Shown: positions 49,001 to 59,560, counted from the first letter of the stretch. The stretch is 64,000 bases of DNA from Acorus gramineus (GCA_030737835.1 CM060855.1:14699438-14763437), one strand, 5' to 3'. Notes: generated by a model not told the origin, from the letters alone. Numbers and translations: made by a program.

Positions 49001-50871
49001 AGATCATCACTAATGGAGGCCTACCTTCTCTGTTACACGTATGGTCTTTGTATACAATGGGTAAGATTGAGTGGTGCCATCATTTATTTATTTATTTATT
49101 TTGGTTGGTAATTTTTTTTTTCTTGATCAAATCTTTCCCTATTAGCAAACAGCAAGACTCGAACCCAAGTCCCCTCACTAAAGAGGCCGTACTTCTCTCA
49201 TCCTATCAGGAGGAGGTTCGGTCCATCATTATTTAGGTTATTCCAGAATTTCAGATTGAGAATGACCAATAAAATGGAGCTTGGGTTATATTATTTTTTT
49301 CATGCACAGCTTATATTTGAATATATAACTGCACCTGAGATGCCTTTTATTTTTTTAAATGGAAGTGTACGACAATAAAATCTCAGGTTGGGATGAAGGA
49401 TGAATGGCAAAGTGGATTGAGTTTAAAGTGGCAGTGTTGGAGTCCATGAATAAATATGTGTCTTTAGATTAAGCAGGAAAATTAAGTGGAGCCCTAATGT
49501 GTTTTGTAATCATTCATCACTGGCTCAATGAAAGAAGACATTCTACAAGATTCAAAGACTAGGTATTGTACAGATGATGCTTGAGCGCAGTCATGATTCA
49601 TGACTCATTGTAGTGAAAAGCCTGCCTCTGGATGATGTTGGTGTGTTGAGATGGGTATAGAAAAATGAAGAATGTTGAATAAATTAACACATTGAGGAAA
49701 TTAGAAGTAGTCTTCATATGTAAGAATGATAACAGGACTATGTATACTATTGAATTTGGATTTGAACCTTCTCAGGTGTGGTGTAAAATTTAGAATATTA
49801 GATTGTAATAGTTACTGAATCAGAATTGTCTGAGTTGAAACTTGATAAGAATTAAAATTTGTTATTGGTTTATGATCATGCTCTCTCTTAATAATATCTA
49901 GGGTGGTTTTGGATCTTTTCCTTGAAATAAAAAATCAAACCAGAAATGCTTGATGTTTTGGTGTACAATAATGGCAATGCAACCTCAACAAGAAATTAAT
50001 CTGCCATTGCATGATGGTAAAAAAAAATCCCTAAATGTATATCATTACTTTGGGTGCTACAAGTGTTTTTTCGAATGAATCTGTCTTTACATAACCATGA
50101 GTTAAGGTTTGTTCCCATTGTGGCATTCAAATGCTTGCTTCGTTAAAAATATGTATGAATTTTGATTTCTCCATCATTCATCCATCTTGAATAACCTTGC
50201 ATGGAGGACTATGCTAGATATTTAGGTTGATGTATTCTGCTGTCTGAAAAGACCATTTTTGGAACTATTTTTGTCAGGGGATGTCCCAAGGGTTAATGGG
50301 CAGTTGGCCGTTTCTCGTGCCTTTGGTGACAAGAGTTTAAAATCTCACCTAAGTTCAGATCCAGACATACGGTACATGGAAACAAATTATGATGCTGAAT
50401 TACTTATCCTCGCAAGCGATGGTCTGTGGAAGGTTGGTTATGTCATCAAAGTTTGCTTTTTATAGTTTGTGCTGTTTGAGCTATAATAAACATATTATGA
50501 ATATTTTCTCGTTTGGGGATCTTCTAATTGCCTTGAAATGTGGAGGATCCTTTATGCAAAGGGTATCTTATGAAGCCTTTTGAACCTTCAGTCCCATGAG
50601 ACATAATCTCAAGGAAATTCCTTCTGATTGCCTACTGGGGAAGGGTACATGGAAGGTGAAATTAACATAAACAGCGCCTGACGAGTGCTGCTTTTTTTCT
50701 TCTCATATATATTTTTTCCGATATATGCAGGTCATGAGTAATCAAGAGGCAGTGGATCTTGCTAGAAAGATCAAGGATCCATTGGCAGCAGCGAAGGAGT
50801 TAATAGCTGAAGCTTTGAATAGGGACAGTAAAGACGACATCTCTTGCATTGTAGTTCAGTTCAAGACGTGA
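40007..50871 (+). CDS. Protein phosphatase 2C (clade F-type), five exons
   Basis: A Mg/Mn-dependent Ser/Thr phosphatase of the small soluble plant PP2C type (Arabidopsis At1g34750/PIA1-like), involved in stress or immune signalling in known members. Exons by eye: 40007-40045, 40830-41072, 41167-41443, 50278-50432 and 50731-50871. All joins keep frame and total 284 residues, as in the family. Seen: MDRLCCFKTAYSQ start; metal-binding Glu50-Asp51 (HPMED) and Asp72-Gly73 (IYDGH); RGGSTAVTA (125-133); NVGDSRAVL (145-153); DVPRVNGQLAVSRAFGDKSLK (188-208); SDGLWK (233-238); KDDISCIV near the C-terminus with the last metal Asp. No transmembrane segment; a cytosolic or nuclear protein is expected. The second acceptor was chosen because the AG at 40829 keeps frame, whereas the stronger-looking AG at 40836 does not. 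Intron 3 is 8834 bp. Confidence 0.92.
42100..45600 (-). pseudogene. Decayed LINE (L1-type) reverse-transcriptase remnant
   Basis: Reading the minus strand, the frame 45525-45205 contains a sequence resembling the start of a LINE reverse-transcriptase domain: a polar 'EKAQTTFIK' followed by 'ADIVIVTRECIN', comparable in position to the QsAF-x-gR-x-i-D-x-vLiANE block. About 1.3 kb downstream (44290-44205) a frame with a stop reads NMLCELRGL, then EETMVHLFFA, like the zinc-binding region that follows LINE reverse transcriptases. The order and spacing fit one old LINE broken by stops, frameshifts and the 44515-45010 insertion. The outer limits are estimates. Confidence 0.45.
44515..45010. mobile_element. 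GGACACGG-rich foldback element
   Basis: The arms 44515-44610 ('gacacggacttggacacggg', 'ggacatgg') and 44850-45000 ('ccgtgtcc', 'gccgtgtccgacac') are inverted and built from repeated GGACACGG-like units. The AT-rich middle has 'aaccactgttttaaac' repeats. It is MITE- or MULE-like, without a resolved target duplication. Confidence 0.5.
45651..46160. mobile_element. hAT-like MITE
   Basis: The ends AAGGCTACAA and TTGTAGCCCT are inverted. The interior is dominated by repeated 'aacccaaaccc' and 'aacctgaaccc' units and their complements. No 8-bp duplication was found at these limits. Confidence 0.45.
49107..49228 (-). mobile_element. SINE, family S1, in the PP2C intron
   Basis: On the minus strand: 'ctgataggatgagagaagt', box B-like GGTTCGAGTCTT, 'gatttgatcaag' and an A-rich tail, the same order as the SINE at 9299-9425. 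The flanks TTATTTTGGTT (49096-49106) and TTATTTAGGTT (49229-49239) differ at one of 11 bases and look like the target duplication. The left flank overlaps a (TTTA)n run, so its limits are approximate. Confidence 0.62.
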
Positions 50872-51280
50872 GGAACACCTTGATTCTGGTGAGGTGTTTG
50901 TTCAGCGACATTAGCTAGCCAACCAGTACATTTTGCATTCTACCTGAGTGGTCAGGGAAGATTGCCTCTTCATTTTATACCCGATAAAAAGAATTGCCTC
51001 CGGTACTCCTTGTCTGGCACTCAAGTAGTATATATAAACCTGATATCTGCGACATATCTGATGTCACACAGCAAGGTGATATAACCTCCATCAGTTTCTC
51101 CTTTCTGTACATTCCCAATCTCTCTCATTTGGTGAGGTTTGAAGTTGTTTGATTTCTTCAACATATATATTGGTTAATTCTCTGTATCCTGTTTCTATTT
51201 ATTGCATGACTGCAAACTTATCTCTGGCTATGCCTGGAGGATTTTTCAATTTTAGATTTGTCTGGTGCAAAAGAATGCTA
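50872..51280 (+). other. 3' UTR and flank of the PP2C gene
   Basis: Transcribed-looking sequence after the stop. T-rich stretches and 'ttgtatcctg' occur near 51180, but no canonical poly(A) signal was pinned. Confidence 0.4.
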
Positions 51281-51639
51281 TTGGAAAATGATGTTTAGCT
51301 CCATGCGGGGTCTGCAATCCTCACTATTTTTCTTTTTAAAAATCAATATATATTAGTCTATTTAAGTGCATATTGTTATTAAAAGTGAAAAGTATACTAT
51401 ATATATTCTTTTTGGAAAATGAAATTTTTTTAATTTTCATACAAAAGTGAATTCACTTTGTTTTTAAGATTTATAAATAATTATATGATTTTATTATTAT
51501 GTTTAAAAAATTATTTATAAAAATAAAGTAAGAGCCAAATAGATAATATTGTTGAAATAGATATGGTTCAAATATTAATTTTCTTCCCATATTCTCTTTT
51601 CTTCTTTTCTTTTTTAAAAAAAGGTAGATCATTTTATTA

Positions 51640-52293
51640 CATAAAGGTGCTACAATTTGATTCGAAGCGAAAATAAGACAAAGAAGGGGAAAAACTGGGA
51701 GATCAAAAGGGATCCCCGAAACAGAGAGGACTCGCTGGCCTGCGCCAAAAGAAACAAAAACCCCTGCTCTGTGACACTCAAAACTCCTCCAGTAACACAC
51801 GCTCACAAGTGCAATGGCCACCACCGAGCTCTTGAGTTAAACTGGTCCCAAAGCTCAGACAAATTCTAACATTGAAATGATGAGCTTGTGGCCTGGCTGA
51901 TGAGAGCCGACACAAGAGATGTTCAACTGTCTCCAACTCTGAGTCGCAAAGCGCACCGGAAGACCCCTCCTTTGGCCTCCATTTCATCCGGCAAGCACGA
52001 GTGAGAGTGCACTGTTGGGAGGCAAGTCAAATGAACACCTTGACCTTGAGAGGGATTGAGCACCTCCATAGACTGGACGGGCACAAACCCATATAATGGA
52101 CATCGGGTGAGTTCCGCTTCCACCACCTATGTTCCCTTTCGGACCACGAAAGAGGCATCAAATTTCCTTCCCCACCCAAAGCTATATCCTCCGCAAACTG
52201 GTTCGGGGTCAGGTCCTTGAGACAGTCTAGCAGCAAAGCAACTTCAGATACTTGATTGATGTATTTGATGAGCATGGTTGAAGATACTTTCAC
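51640..52293 (-). pseudogene. LINE 3' fragment with zinc-binding domain (frameshifted)
   Basis: The minus frames read SSLWRCSIPLKVKVFI (from 52293) and, after a shift near 52030, GALCDSELETVEHLLCRL (51987 frame). These match the layout of the LINE reverse-transcriptase zinc-binding region ('W...PLKVK.F.W', then 'C..C....E...HLL..C'). Several frames are needed, so it is dead. The upstream reverse transcriptase is missing. Confidence 0.6.
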
Positions 52294-52463
52294 CCTTGTT
52301 TAGGGGTGCAATATAGGATGAGAATAAGATAGAATAAGGGTAATATAACAAAAAAATTTATCTTGAGAGAACAAACATTGATAATTATGTATGAATAAGT
52401 TCGTATAAAATTTGGTAACTATTCTGCGATGTTGAAAGTACTTATCAAGACTTATTTATATTA

Positions 52464-53080
52464 ATGGATAACATACTCTTTTATATCGCGTGTGTTCTTT
52501 GCTCGGAGGAATCAAAGACCACACAACATCTTTTTTGTCAATGTCAGATCACACGTCGTCTATGGTTGGAGATTGGGGATGCCACTGGGGTGTCCACTAG
52601 TTTTCTCACAGTGGAGGAACTTTGGTCAGCAGGAAAGGAACTGCGAAGCATCAGAGATGGAAGAATTGCGGCCTTCATTTCCCAATCGATCGTCTTGACG
52701 AGTGAATGGGTGATCTGGTTAACGAGGAACGCAACGTTGTTTAGAGGAGTCAAAGCTTACTGGGAGAATATGTTAGAGGTTTTCTGTGAATACGTTCGAG
52801 ATTGGAGACGTTTTGTTGTAGGCTCGACGGAGGTTAATTTTCGCAATAAACGACTAAGCATTGCACGTTGAAGGAGAGGTAGTCCTTTCGGTGGCGTAAA
52901 CTTGGTTAAATAACTCTTCTAATCAGTTTTGCGTCATCGAGATGATTGCTTCATTTCCCATCTTTTTTATTTTATTTTATTATTTTATTTATTTCCTCTC
53001 ATCTCATTCAGAGTCGTACTTCGAAATCTTTAATAAAATCGTGTTAGAAACATCTACTTTTTTCTTTAAAAAAAAAAACT
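52464..53080 (+). pseudogene. LINE 3' fragment with poly(A) tail, opposite strand
   Basis: The open frame 52464-52871 (135 codons) contains VLCSEESKTTQHLFCQCQ and then RRLWLEIGDATG, the zinc-binding signature found at the C-terminus of plant LINE polyproteins, and further conserved-looking WVIWLTRNATLF and WRRFVVGS. After the stop comes 'tctttaataaaatc' and an A-run near 53068-53079, a LINE-type 3' end. The 5' part of the element is absent. Confidence 0.62.
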
Positions 53081-53617
53081 CTTTTGTGCCATTTTTTATT
53101 TTTTTAAATATCACTTAACACTCTTACATACATCCCAAAAAATATCACATGTATTATAGCACGCATCTTACATGCTTATTCTCAAACATAATTAATTTAT
53201 GCAAACTGTATAATTATTATTTAAAAAATCATAAAATCTTTCTTTACTTCTCATCAATCACTTATAACCACTTTTATCTAATCCAACCCACACAATAAAA
53301 ATGTGAACGTGTTCCGGAAAGTAGGACGGATTTGTAATTTTATTCCACGTGAAGGACATAAAATGTAAAATAGCATAGCTTCACTCGTTAGGGCTTCTTC
53401 AGACGCCTATATTAGATCTGAACTATCATCCCCTTTCGCCTCTCTCACTTTTATTTGCTTAATTCTAAGTTTTGCTTCTTCTTTTTTTCCTTTTTATGTG
53501 CTATTTTTCATTTCATGTTTCTAATTCGTACGGGTAAAGACTCATCCATTTTTGTATTGTCAATCCTCTCTTCCTCTTCTTTTTTTTTTCTGTTTTTTTG
53601 CTGCCTCTTCTTTCAGC

Positions 53618-53742
53618 TTCAAGATATATATTATATGACTTGTTGGCTTTGTTCTGGGGGCATATATCAAATCGTGAGAGGTTATGGGATTTGTTCAATC
53701 AAGGTGGCCATTTGCCCTTTGGGATTCCCATCCTGCACATTT
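53618..53742 (+). ncRNA. Structured-RNA candidate, copy 1 (H/ACA snoRNA-like)
   Basis: After a pyrimidine tract ending 'ctttcag' the sequence can fold into two successive hairpins: GATATAT with ATATATC, and AGG..ATGGGA with TCCCAT.CCT. It ends CCTGCACATTT, with ACA three bases before the proposed 3' end, as in H/ACA snoRNAs. A second copy 311 bp downstream keeps the same stems with different bases. A good hinge H box was not found. The assignment is inference. Confidence 0.35.
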
Positions 53743-53928
53743 TCTTTCCCCTCACTCATTTATTTTCAATCTTAATTCATTTATTTTCAATCTGAATTGT
53801 TTGATGTTTTTCAAATCGTTCTCTATTACGTATCACTGATTTACTGCACAAGATATATATATTGTTTTTTTTTCAAAAATTCATAACCATGGACGCCTCG
53901 TTTTTTTTTTTTCTGCCTCTCCTTTCAG

Positions 53929-54057
53929 CTTCAAGATGTATTGTTACAACTTGTTGGCTTTGTTTAAGAGGCATACATGTATCTTGAGAGGTTTTGGGGA
54001 TTTACTCTCTCAATGTTGTGGTCATACGCCCCTTGAGTTTCCCTTCCTCTTATATTT
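53929..54057 (+). ncRNA. Structured-RNA candidate, copy 2 (H/ACA snoRNA-like)
   Basis: Shares 'cttcaagat', 'acttgttggctttgtt', 'tgagaggtt' and 'ttccc' blocks with 53618-53742, and is also preceded by a T-rich tract and 'ctttcag'. The stems persist with changed bases (GATGTAT with ATACATC-like; AGG..GGGGA with TTCCC..CCT). The 3' trinucleotide is ATA instead of ACA. Confidence 0.33.
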
Positions 54058-54073
54058 ATATATTTCTTTAAAA

Positions 54074-55040
54074 GAAAATGATACTCTCAAAGTCCACACC
54101 AATTTTTTAAAAAATATACATTCTTTCATTGAAGTATATATAGTTATACAAAATAAAATATATACTGAAATATATTAATATATTTTTTTCACATTGAAAA
54201 AGTGATAAAAAAATTTTTATGTTATACACTATGATAATATAGAACATATGGGTGGTAAAACAGACATGGTGTATTAAAGCTCTATTCCTCAAAGTTACTC
54301 AATAATGAAGATTTTGTGGTTATAATATATATATTTCATGATTTTAAAGTATTAGTAATTATAATAAACCGGGGGGGGAGGCGTAATTATTTTATTTGGC
54401 CATCATAAAAATGATTACTTCAACTTATTGTTGTACATAAAGTGCACTAGTATGATCTCTTGGAGCTTATGAATCAGTTTTCTATAGCCTAGATAAACTA
54501 ATTAGCAAGATAACTTGTACTATAATGTTTATCTAATGGATTATCCAAATCTATCTAAGTTTGTGAACCTCAATTTATAATTCATGAGGAATTGATAATC
54601 TAATTTTCTGTGTAAGGTGAACTCTACACACCATATTATCCATAATACAAATTATAACAAAAATAATACAATGCAAGTATTTGTTAACAATGATTCTCAT
54701 TAAATTGCTAAGTAATCAAAAGTTAAAGTTTGTTACATAACTCAAGATGTTTGAAAGAATATCCCAACGTCATCCCCAGAGTCGACGATGGTTAAAAGGA
54801 ATAAAAAATGAGAGTAGTATTCCTGAAGCCATCATCCTTGGTTGAGACACGAATCCCTATGTCTTCCTTTGTCACAATAAAAGCTGCCACCACAGCTTAA
54901 ACTTCTTCAGTATTAGGAGGGGTGTCCCCCGTTTCTATGGTCCTCATCCCAAGAGCACCAATGGGGGCATGGCTGGTGACAGAGGCACATTAATGTCATG
55001 ACCATTTTTCGATGAGGAAATTATCATTGGGTCATAACTA
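54074..55040. other. Intergenic; family D repeat, otherwise nothing
   Basis: 54074-54245 belongs to family D ('atgatactctcaaagtccacacc...acactatgataatata'). A run of nine G lies at 54372. No gene is supported. Confidence 0.4.
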
Positions 55041-55049
55041 TTAACTCTT

Positions 55050-55830
55050 ACTCTTTGAGCGATAGCCATCTTGAAGCTAATTGTGGGGTGATAACCACTC
55101 CATCCCCTACCTTCTTCTCGCACTCTTCATTCCTCAGCGAAGGGAATTCCATCTCCTCCCTTTTTCTCTCCAAAGGCTCGGAGAAACCACGAAGGGAAGG
55201 CCAGTCTTCAAAAGGATGTGTCTGTGCTCTCTCAATGTCAATAAAATTGATAGCAGCATCATTTGACATGGTACATATTGAATTTAAACAAAACAAAATT
55301 TGTAAATCAGTGACAAAATAAAAAAAAAAGAAGGAAAGAAAAGAAAGGAAAGAGGGGAAGGGGAAGAGTGTTACGGACAATCCCAATCGTTGGGAAGGGT
55401 GACCTTGAACTTCTTCCAGCCTTGGTCAAAGTCTAGAAGCTATCCCAAGAAGGTGTCACCCTTTCTCCTCGGCATCCAACAATATGTGCGGACCATGTAC
55501 AAGGAAAGAAACTCATTAAAGCCAAGTTTCATCCCCGCCTTTTCTGGTTGAGTGCCACGAAGCATATAAGGGCACAGAAGACATTGCAGGGCATTGGACG
55601 GTGTGAAGTTAGAAATGAAAGAGGTTTGATGAAGCAGAGTATGGAAGGGAAGTTTGAGCCCCAACTTCCTTAGGTGGTAGAAAGGGATGGTAATCTCTCC
55701 AAACTGACCACCTCAGGAGAGTTGGGGTCGGTAAGACCATCCGATTGCAAACTCTGACAGGGAGCTCATATCCCTTGGTAATTAGCAAAGGAAGAAGTTC
55801 CACCAATACTAAAATTGGGATCAAATGAAA
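55050..55830 (-). pseudogene. Decayed transposon-type protein fragment
   Basis: Minus-strand frames give GLKLPFHTLLHQTSF...FTPSNALQCLLCPYML (from 55664), then a KLGFNEFLSLY stretch, and after a stop DQGWKKFKVTLP. The order resembles plant transposon-associated proteins with 'GL.LPF..F', 'L.P...R.L.GFY.L' and 'GW..F' motifs. A separate minus frame (55386-55048) carries a charged tail. Stops and frameshifts show it is not functional. The superfamily is uncertain. Confidence 0.35.
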
Positions 55831-57110
55831 TAAATGAGGAAGAGAGTCTCAAATATGATGACTACAAATGGAAGGTGAGATTGAAAGAATCACTTCCTAG
55901 ATTCATCGCTTAGATTTACCGTTAGAAGAAGATGACAGACCTCTTCCATCAAAAATTTAAAATTAATAGAGAAATACTCTCTCCAAGAAATCTGCAATGA
56001 TTGAATCCATACCCCAATCTTGAAACGACAACCAAGACAATAAAACTACAATCATGATTCAAAAGTAGAGGCAATCAAATTGAAGAACGGACTCTCATTC
56101 ATAAAATGAAGAAGAGGGGGGGGGGGGGCATTATGGAGGGAGTTTTTATTGCACTTTCAAGAAAATGTGTGCGAAACTCAAAGTGTTACTTAAAAGAAAA
56201 GATAATCCCTATGCAACAATAGGAAGGAGACACATTTGTCGGTATGGTAACATATGGTCCACAAAATGAGGGAACTCGATCAATTTTGAAAAAGAAAAAG
56301 AAAACCATGGAACTTTGTTGGCTTTGACAATGACGTCGCTTCGGATGAGGGATCAATGCCAGGGGGGTTCATTATTATTCCACGCTTGCATCAGCGAAAC
56401 AAAAGGATTGGCTCAAAGACACCTGAAAAGGTACTCCTTCCTAAATAAATTGTATGGCGAGTAGTACTTTGATGATAACTCTAAAATAGTGCTCCACCTA
56501 GCTTAACTATATGACCTGTGAGCGCAGCGTTTGAACCCTGAAAAGGAATCCATTATTTCCTCTAAATGGTTCCCAGGAGTGTTACCAAAGTCCAAACACT
56601 CAACTCTGAATTAGCACATGGATTGACGAAAAATATATGCCCTCTAGCGGTTAACATTGATGACCCTGTCAACACCTCAAGACCTCGAGGATAAGCACAT
56701 GATTCTTCACTTGACAGTGATCAATGGATGGAAGTGCAAGATCTTGTCAAATCTTGGCACATGTCACAGCCCCTTGACTAGCGGCAAATGGCTTCACCAT
56801 GGAGTAACACATGTATTTTTAAGTGATTTCATCAACAAAACTTTATCACTCGAAAGAACTTTTATCCCCAAAATCAATGTACGATATTCATTTTTCTCGG
56901 ATACTATTCTTCATTGCTATCTTTCTTCCACCAAAAAGGGGAGATCAGTGACTTAAGTGTCGGAGAGTCTTTGACATGCACCACGCTGATATCTAATCCA
57001 CGATCTTCTCATTTTCATGCGATCAACTTTTAGCCTCCGGCGACATAGGTCTCCTTCCACAAACTATTTGATCCTCACTACCACCAAATTTTCGTTGCTT
57101 CAACACTATT
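55831..57110. other. Probable continuation of transposon-derived sequence
   Basis: Higher-complexity, formerly coding-looking sequence without a recognisable domain. The longest frame is 56657-56956 (99 codons) and is not identified. A run of eleven or more G lies near 56117. Confidence 0.35.
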
Positions 57111-57118
57111 CATAGCTT

Positions 57119-57560
57119 GCCCCCATTTGGTTCGAGAATAGAACCTGGAATAAGTAAAAATTAGTTAGAATAACCTCAAAATAGATGTTTGAAATGTTGA
57201 AATAAATGAGAATTTGTATGTCAGAATTAACTGGTATAAAGTAATATATGAATTCTAGCCAACCATTGGAATTATATTATTTCATATTATTCAACCCAAA
57301 AGAATATGTGAGCCCACTATCAAATGAACTGTCATCACCTCTTATAAATCAACTGTCAAATTAATTGTTATCATTTTTTCACCTTTTATAAATTTTTATC
57401 CACACCTTATTCACATTTTATACAAACAACAAAAACTTTATTATTACATTTTCCAACGAAAATAATTCAAAACACAACAAAACAAGAAATTACTTTATCC
57501 TTTTTTATACTAGAATAGTCATAAACCTCAAAATAACTTAATTCTTTATCTAAATGGGGT
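57119..57560. mobile_element. MITE, family F (opposite orientation)
   Basis: The ends GCCCCCATTTGG and CTAAATGGGG are inverted. The interior matches 32267-32721 in reverse ('cacaccttattcacatttta', 'ttttccaacgaaaataattc'). Confidence 0.5.
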
Positions 57561-58097
57561 TTAGTAGAGTTCATCAAACACGTTTCACTTTGTCTAAGCA
57601 AATCAATATTTCTAGTATTCTCAATTTTCAAGCATTCATCACATTAAATTTAACTTGAAATTTATCAAAGCAAATCAACAACCCATTGACATGTAAATGC
57701 CCAAAATTTTTAAAACTTGGTGAACTTATTCAACAGATCAAATTTTCACTCACCAATCACAAATCCAATTAAAAAACCACCAGTGAAGGGAAGAACTTGA
57801 AACAACTTTGAAGTCAATGGAAAGATACAAGTAGAAATGTTTCCATTAATAATGTCTCATAGTAATTATCCGACAAGATCTGAGTCAAACAATTGCAAGC
57901 TCATATAATCATTTGAATGAGCAGAAACAATTTCATTGCAACATACGCGACCAATAAATTTTCCAACCCCACAACCAGGAGAAGTACCATCTTCACAAAT
58001 AAGAGACCCAATCAATCATGTACCATAAACCACCAAACAGTGATAAAAAAAAAAAAAAAGGTGGACATCCTATAATAACAAGAATTAAACAAACCGA
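57561..58097. other. 3' flank of the zinc-finger gene
   Basis: AT-rich; nothing else recognised. Confidence 0.4.
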
Positions 58098-58943
58098 CTA
58101 AAGGTCTATCTGTGGCTCCAACTCTGAGAACCAATCAAACAACCCCTCGAAGAAGCTAGGATCGAGTTCCTCCTCTCCACCCGTCACATGATCATCCCTC
58201 CACTCCTCTTTCACCTGCCCCTCTCCATCATCCTCAACCACCAAGTGCCCCTCAAAGAGCGCCACGTGCCCCAAGAGCTTGTCCTTGCGGGAGAAGCACG
58301 TGCCGCAGGAGCACTGCCACCGCTGCCGCTCCTCCCCGCAGTGTCTCTGGTGGCTCTTGAGGTCTCCGAGCACCGAGAAGCTCTTGCTCCCGCACCGTTC
58401 GCACGTGTACACCTTCGGGCAGTGGCTCCTCTTGAAGTGGGTTCGCACGCAGGCTAAGGATTTCAGCGGCCGAAACCGCGTGTGCGACCGGTTCCGGCTG
58501 CACCCCACAAACGGGCACGAGAACCGGGTCGCGGGCACAGACGACGCCGGTCCATCAATAGTGGGCTTGGAGAGAGCCTCGACGGACTTGAAGCGGTTGC
58601 CGTGGGCGCGCATGTGCATTCGGAGGTTGGCGTCCCTCTTGAACCCCTTCCCGCACACCTCGCACACGTGCACGTGCTCCGCCAGCAGCGCCTCCGCGTC
58701 CATTTCTATGATGTCTCCATCCCCGCCGTTGGTTTCGGTGAAGGGGGAGGAGGAGGAGGAGGAGGAGAGGAGTGCAGTGGCGTTGATGATGGTACCGTGG
58801 ATGGCGGAGGAGATCTCCGAGGCGACCCATTCGAGGCGGTGGGGGGGGATTGGAGAGCCGGAGAGGAGACGGCAGAGGGAGTCGACCTTGTCGGAGAGGA
58901 GGGAGAGGTTGCGGAGGGGGATTTTTGGGTCTGTGGGATCCAT
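58098..58943 (-). CDS. STOP1-like C2H2 zinc-finger transcription factor
   Basis: A nuclear regulator of the STOP1/STOP2 (sensitive to proton rhizotoxicity) family, which in known plants controls acid and aluminium tolerance genes. Single exon, 281 residues. N-terminal helix-prone region (LSDKVDSLCRLL) and a Ser-rich stretch. Zinc fingers: C94/C97 with H110/H114 in CEVCGKGFKRDANLRMHMRAH; C143/C148 with H169/H174 in a long-loop finger (FRPLKSLACVRTHFKRSH); C181/C184 with H198 and H201 or C202 (FSVLGDLKSHQRHC); and C211/C213 with H226/H233 (FSRKDKLLGHVALFEGH). This four-finger set is characteristic. The C-terminus is acidic and aromatic (FFEGLFDWFSELE), as expected of an activation domain. It is much shorter than STOP1 (about 500 residues), lacking most of the N-terminal region. 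The first ATG was chosen; it starts the conserved frame. Confidence 0.88.
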   Translation of the reverse strand: MDPTDPKIPLRNLSLLSDKVDSLCRLLSGSPIPPHRLEWVASEISSAIHGTIINATALLSSSSSSSPFTETNGGDGDIIEMDAEALLAEHVHVCEVCGKGFKRDANLRMHMRAHGNRFKSVEALSKPTIDGPASSVPATRFSCPFVGCSRNRSHTRFRPLKSLACVRTHFKRSHCPKVYTCERCGSKSFSVLGDLKSHQRHCGEERQRWQCSCGTCFSRKDKLLGHVALFEGHLVVEDDGEGQVKEEWRDDHVTGGEEELDPSFFEGLFDWFSELEPQIDL

Positions 58944-59027
58944 TTGAATCTCAGTTCGATCAAATTTGAGGCTTTGGATCAGAATGGGAAGGGAAAAGGG
59001 GGATGGGGGGAGAGAGTCAACCTATGT

Positions 59028-59044
59028 CACGTGGTTAGCACGTG
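59028..59044 (-). promoter_or_regulatory. Two G-boxes upstream of the STOP1-like gene
   Basis: Two CACGTG palindromes at 59028-59033 and 59039-59044, 11 bp apart, lie 85-101 bp before the start codon on the upstream side. G-boxes bind bZIP and bHLH factors, so light or ABA responsiveness is a reasonable inference. Confidence 0.55.
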
Positions 59045-59204
59045 AAACGGAAACTGAGATTGACTGCTACGGATTGGCGGGCTTGCGATCCGTGAATCTA
59101 GGCCGTTGATGGGCTGATCGTGACTGTTGAAGCTTCAAATCCAATAACAGTGTCGAATTAATATGAGATCGTGCGTAACAGGAGAGATGCAAAAGAAAAA
59201 TGTT

Positions 59205-59560
59205 ACACACCAGTGGGCTCTTTTTTTCTTTTTTTTTTTTTTTTTAAGGAAAAGGTACAGACTATGTAAACTAATTTTTAACTATGTATATATCTCGTTA
59301 CAATTAGTATAAGTGGCTAACGAGATATATAGCATTGTAATTAGGATAGTAAAATGGATTGAGTGTAACAGTGCTCAACAAAAAAATAAAGAGCGCTATT
59401 ACACCAACCCCATTTTACTGCTCCATTATTTACACTCTCATGCACATTAGCCAACTGCATTGGCTGTAACGAGTTATATATTTTATTAAAAATTTGTTCA
59501 TATATTTTATAAATAGGTCAATATAATTTATTAAAATATATATTTTATTTTTTAAAAATA
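59205..59560. repeat. Family A repeats, inverted pair
   Basis: A reverse copy ending 'ttgagtgtaacagtgctc' (59377 region) abuts a direct copy starting 'gagcgctattacacc' (59393). Both carry 'atatatctcgttac' or 'taacgagttatata' blocks. Confidence 0.5.

Larger units (their letters stand above)
41444..50277 (+). other. 8.8-kb third intron of the PP2C gene
   Basis: Very long for this gene type. It contains a decayed LINE on the minus strand (about 42.1-45.6 kb), a GGACACGG-rich palindrome (44515-45010), a hAT-like MITE (45651-46160) and a SINE (49107-49228). About 46.2-49.1 kb and 49.3-50.2 kb hold no recognisable gene or element. The longest frames there are under 80 codons and have no domain. 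Confidence 0.6.

Noticed and set aside
53660..53740. A microRNA precursor resembling the miR482/2118 type in the duplicated segment
   Set aside because: The 3' arm has only loose similarity and the stem is short and interrupted. Two consecutive hairpins fit the sequence better.
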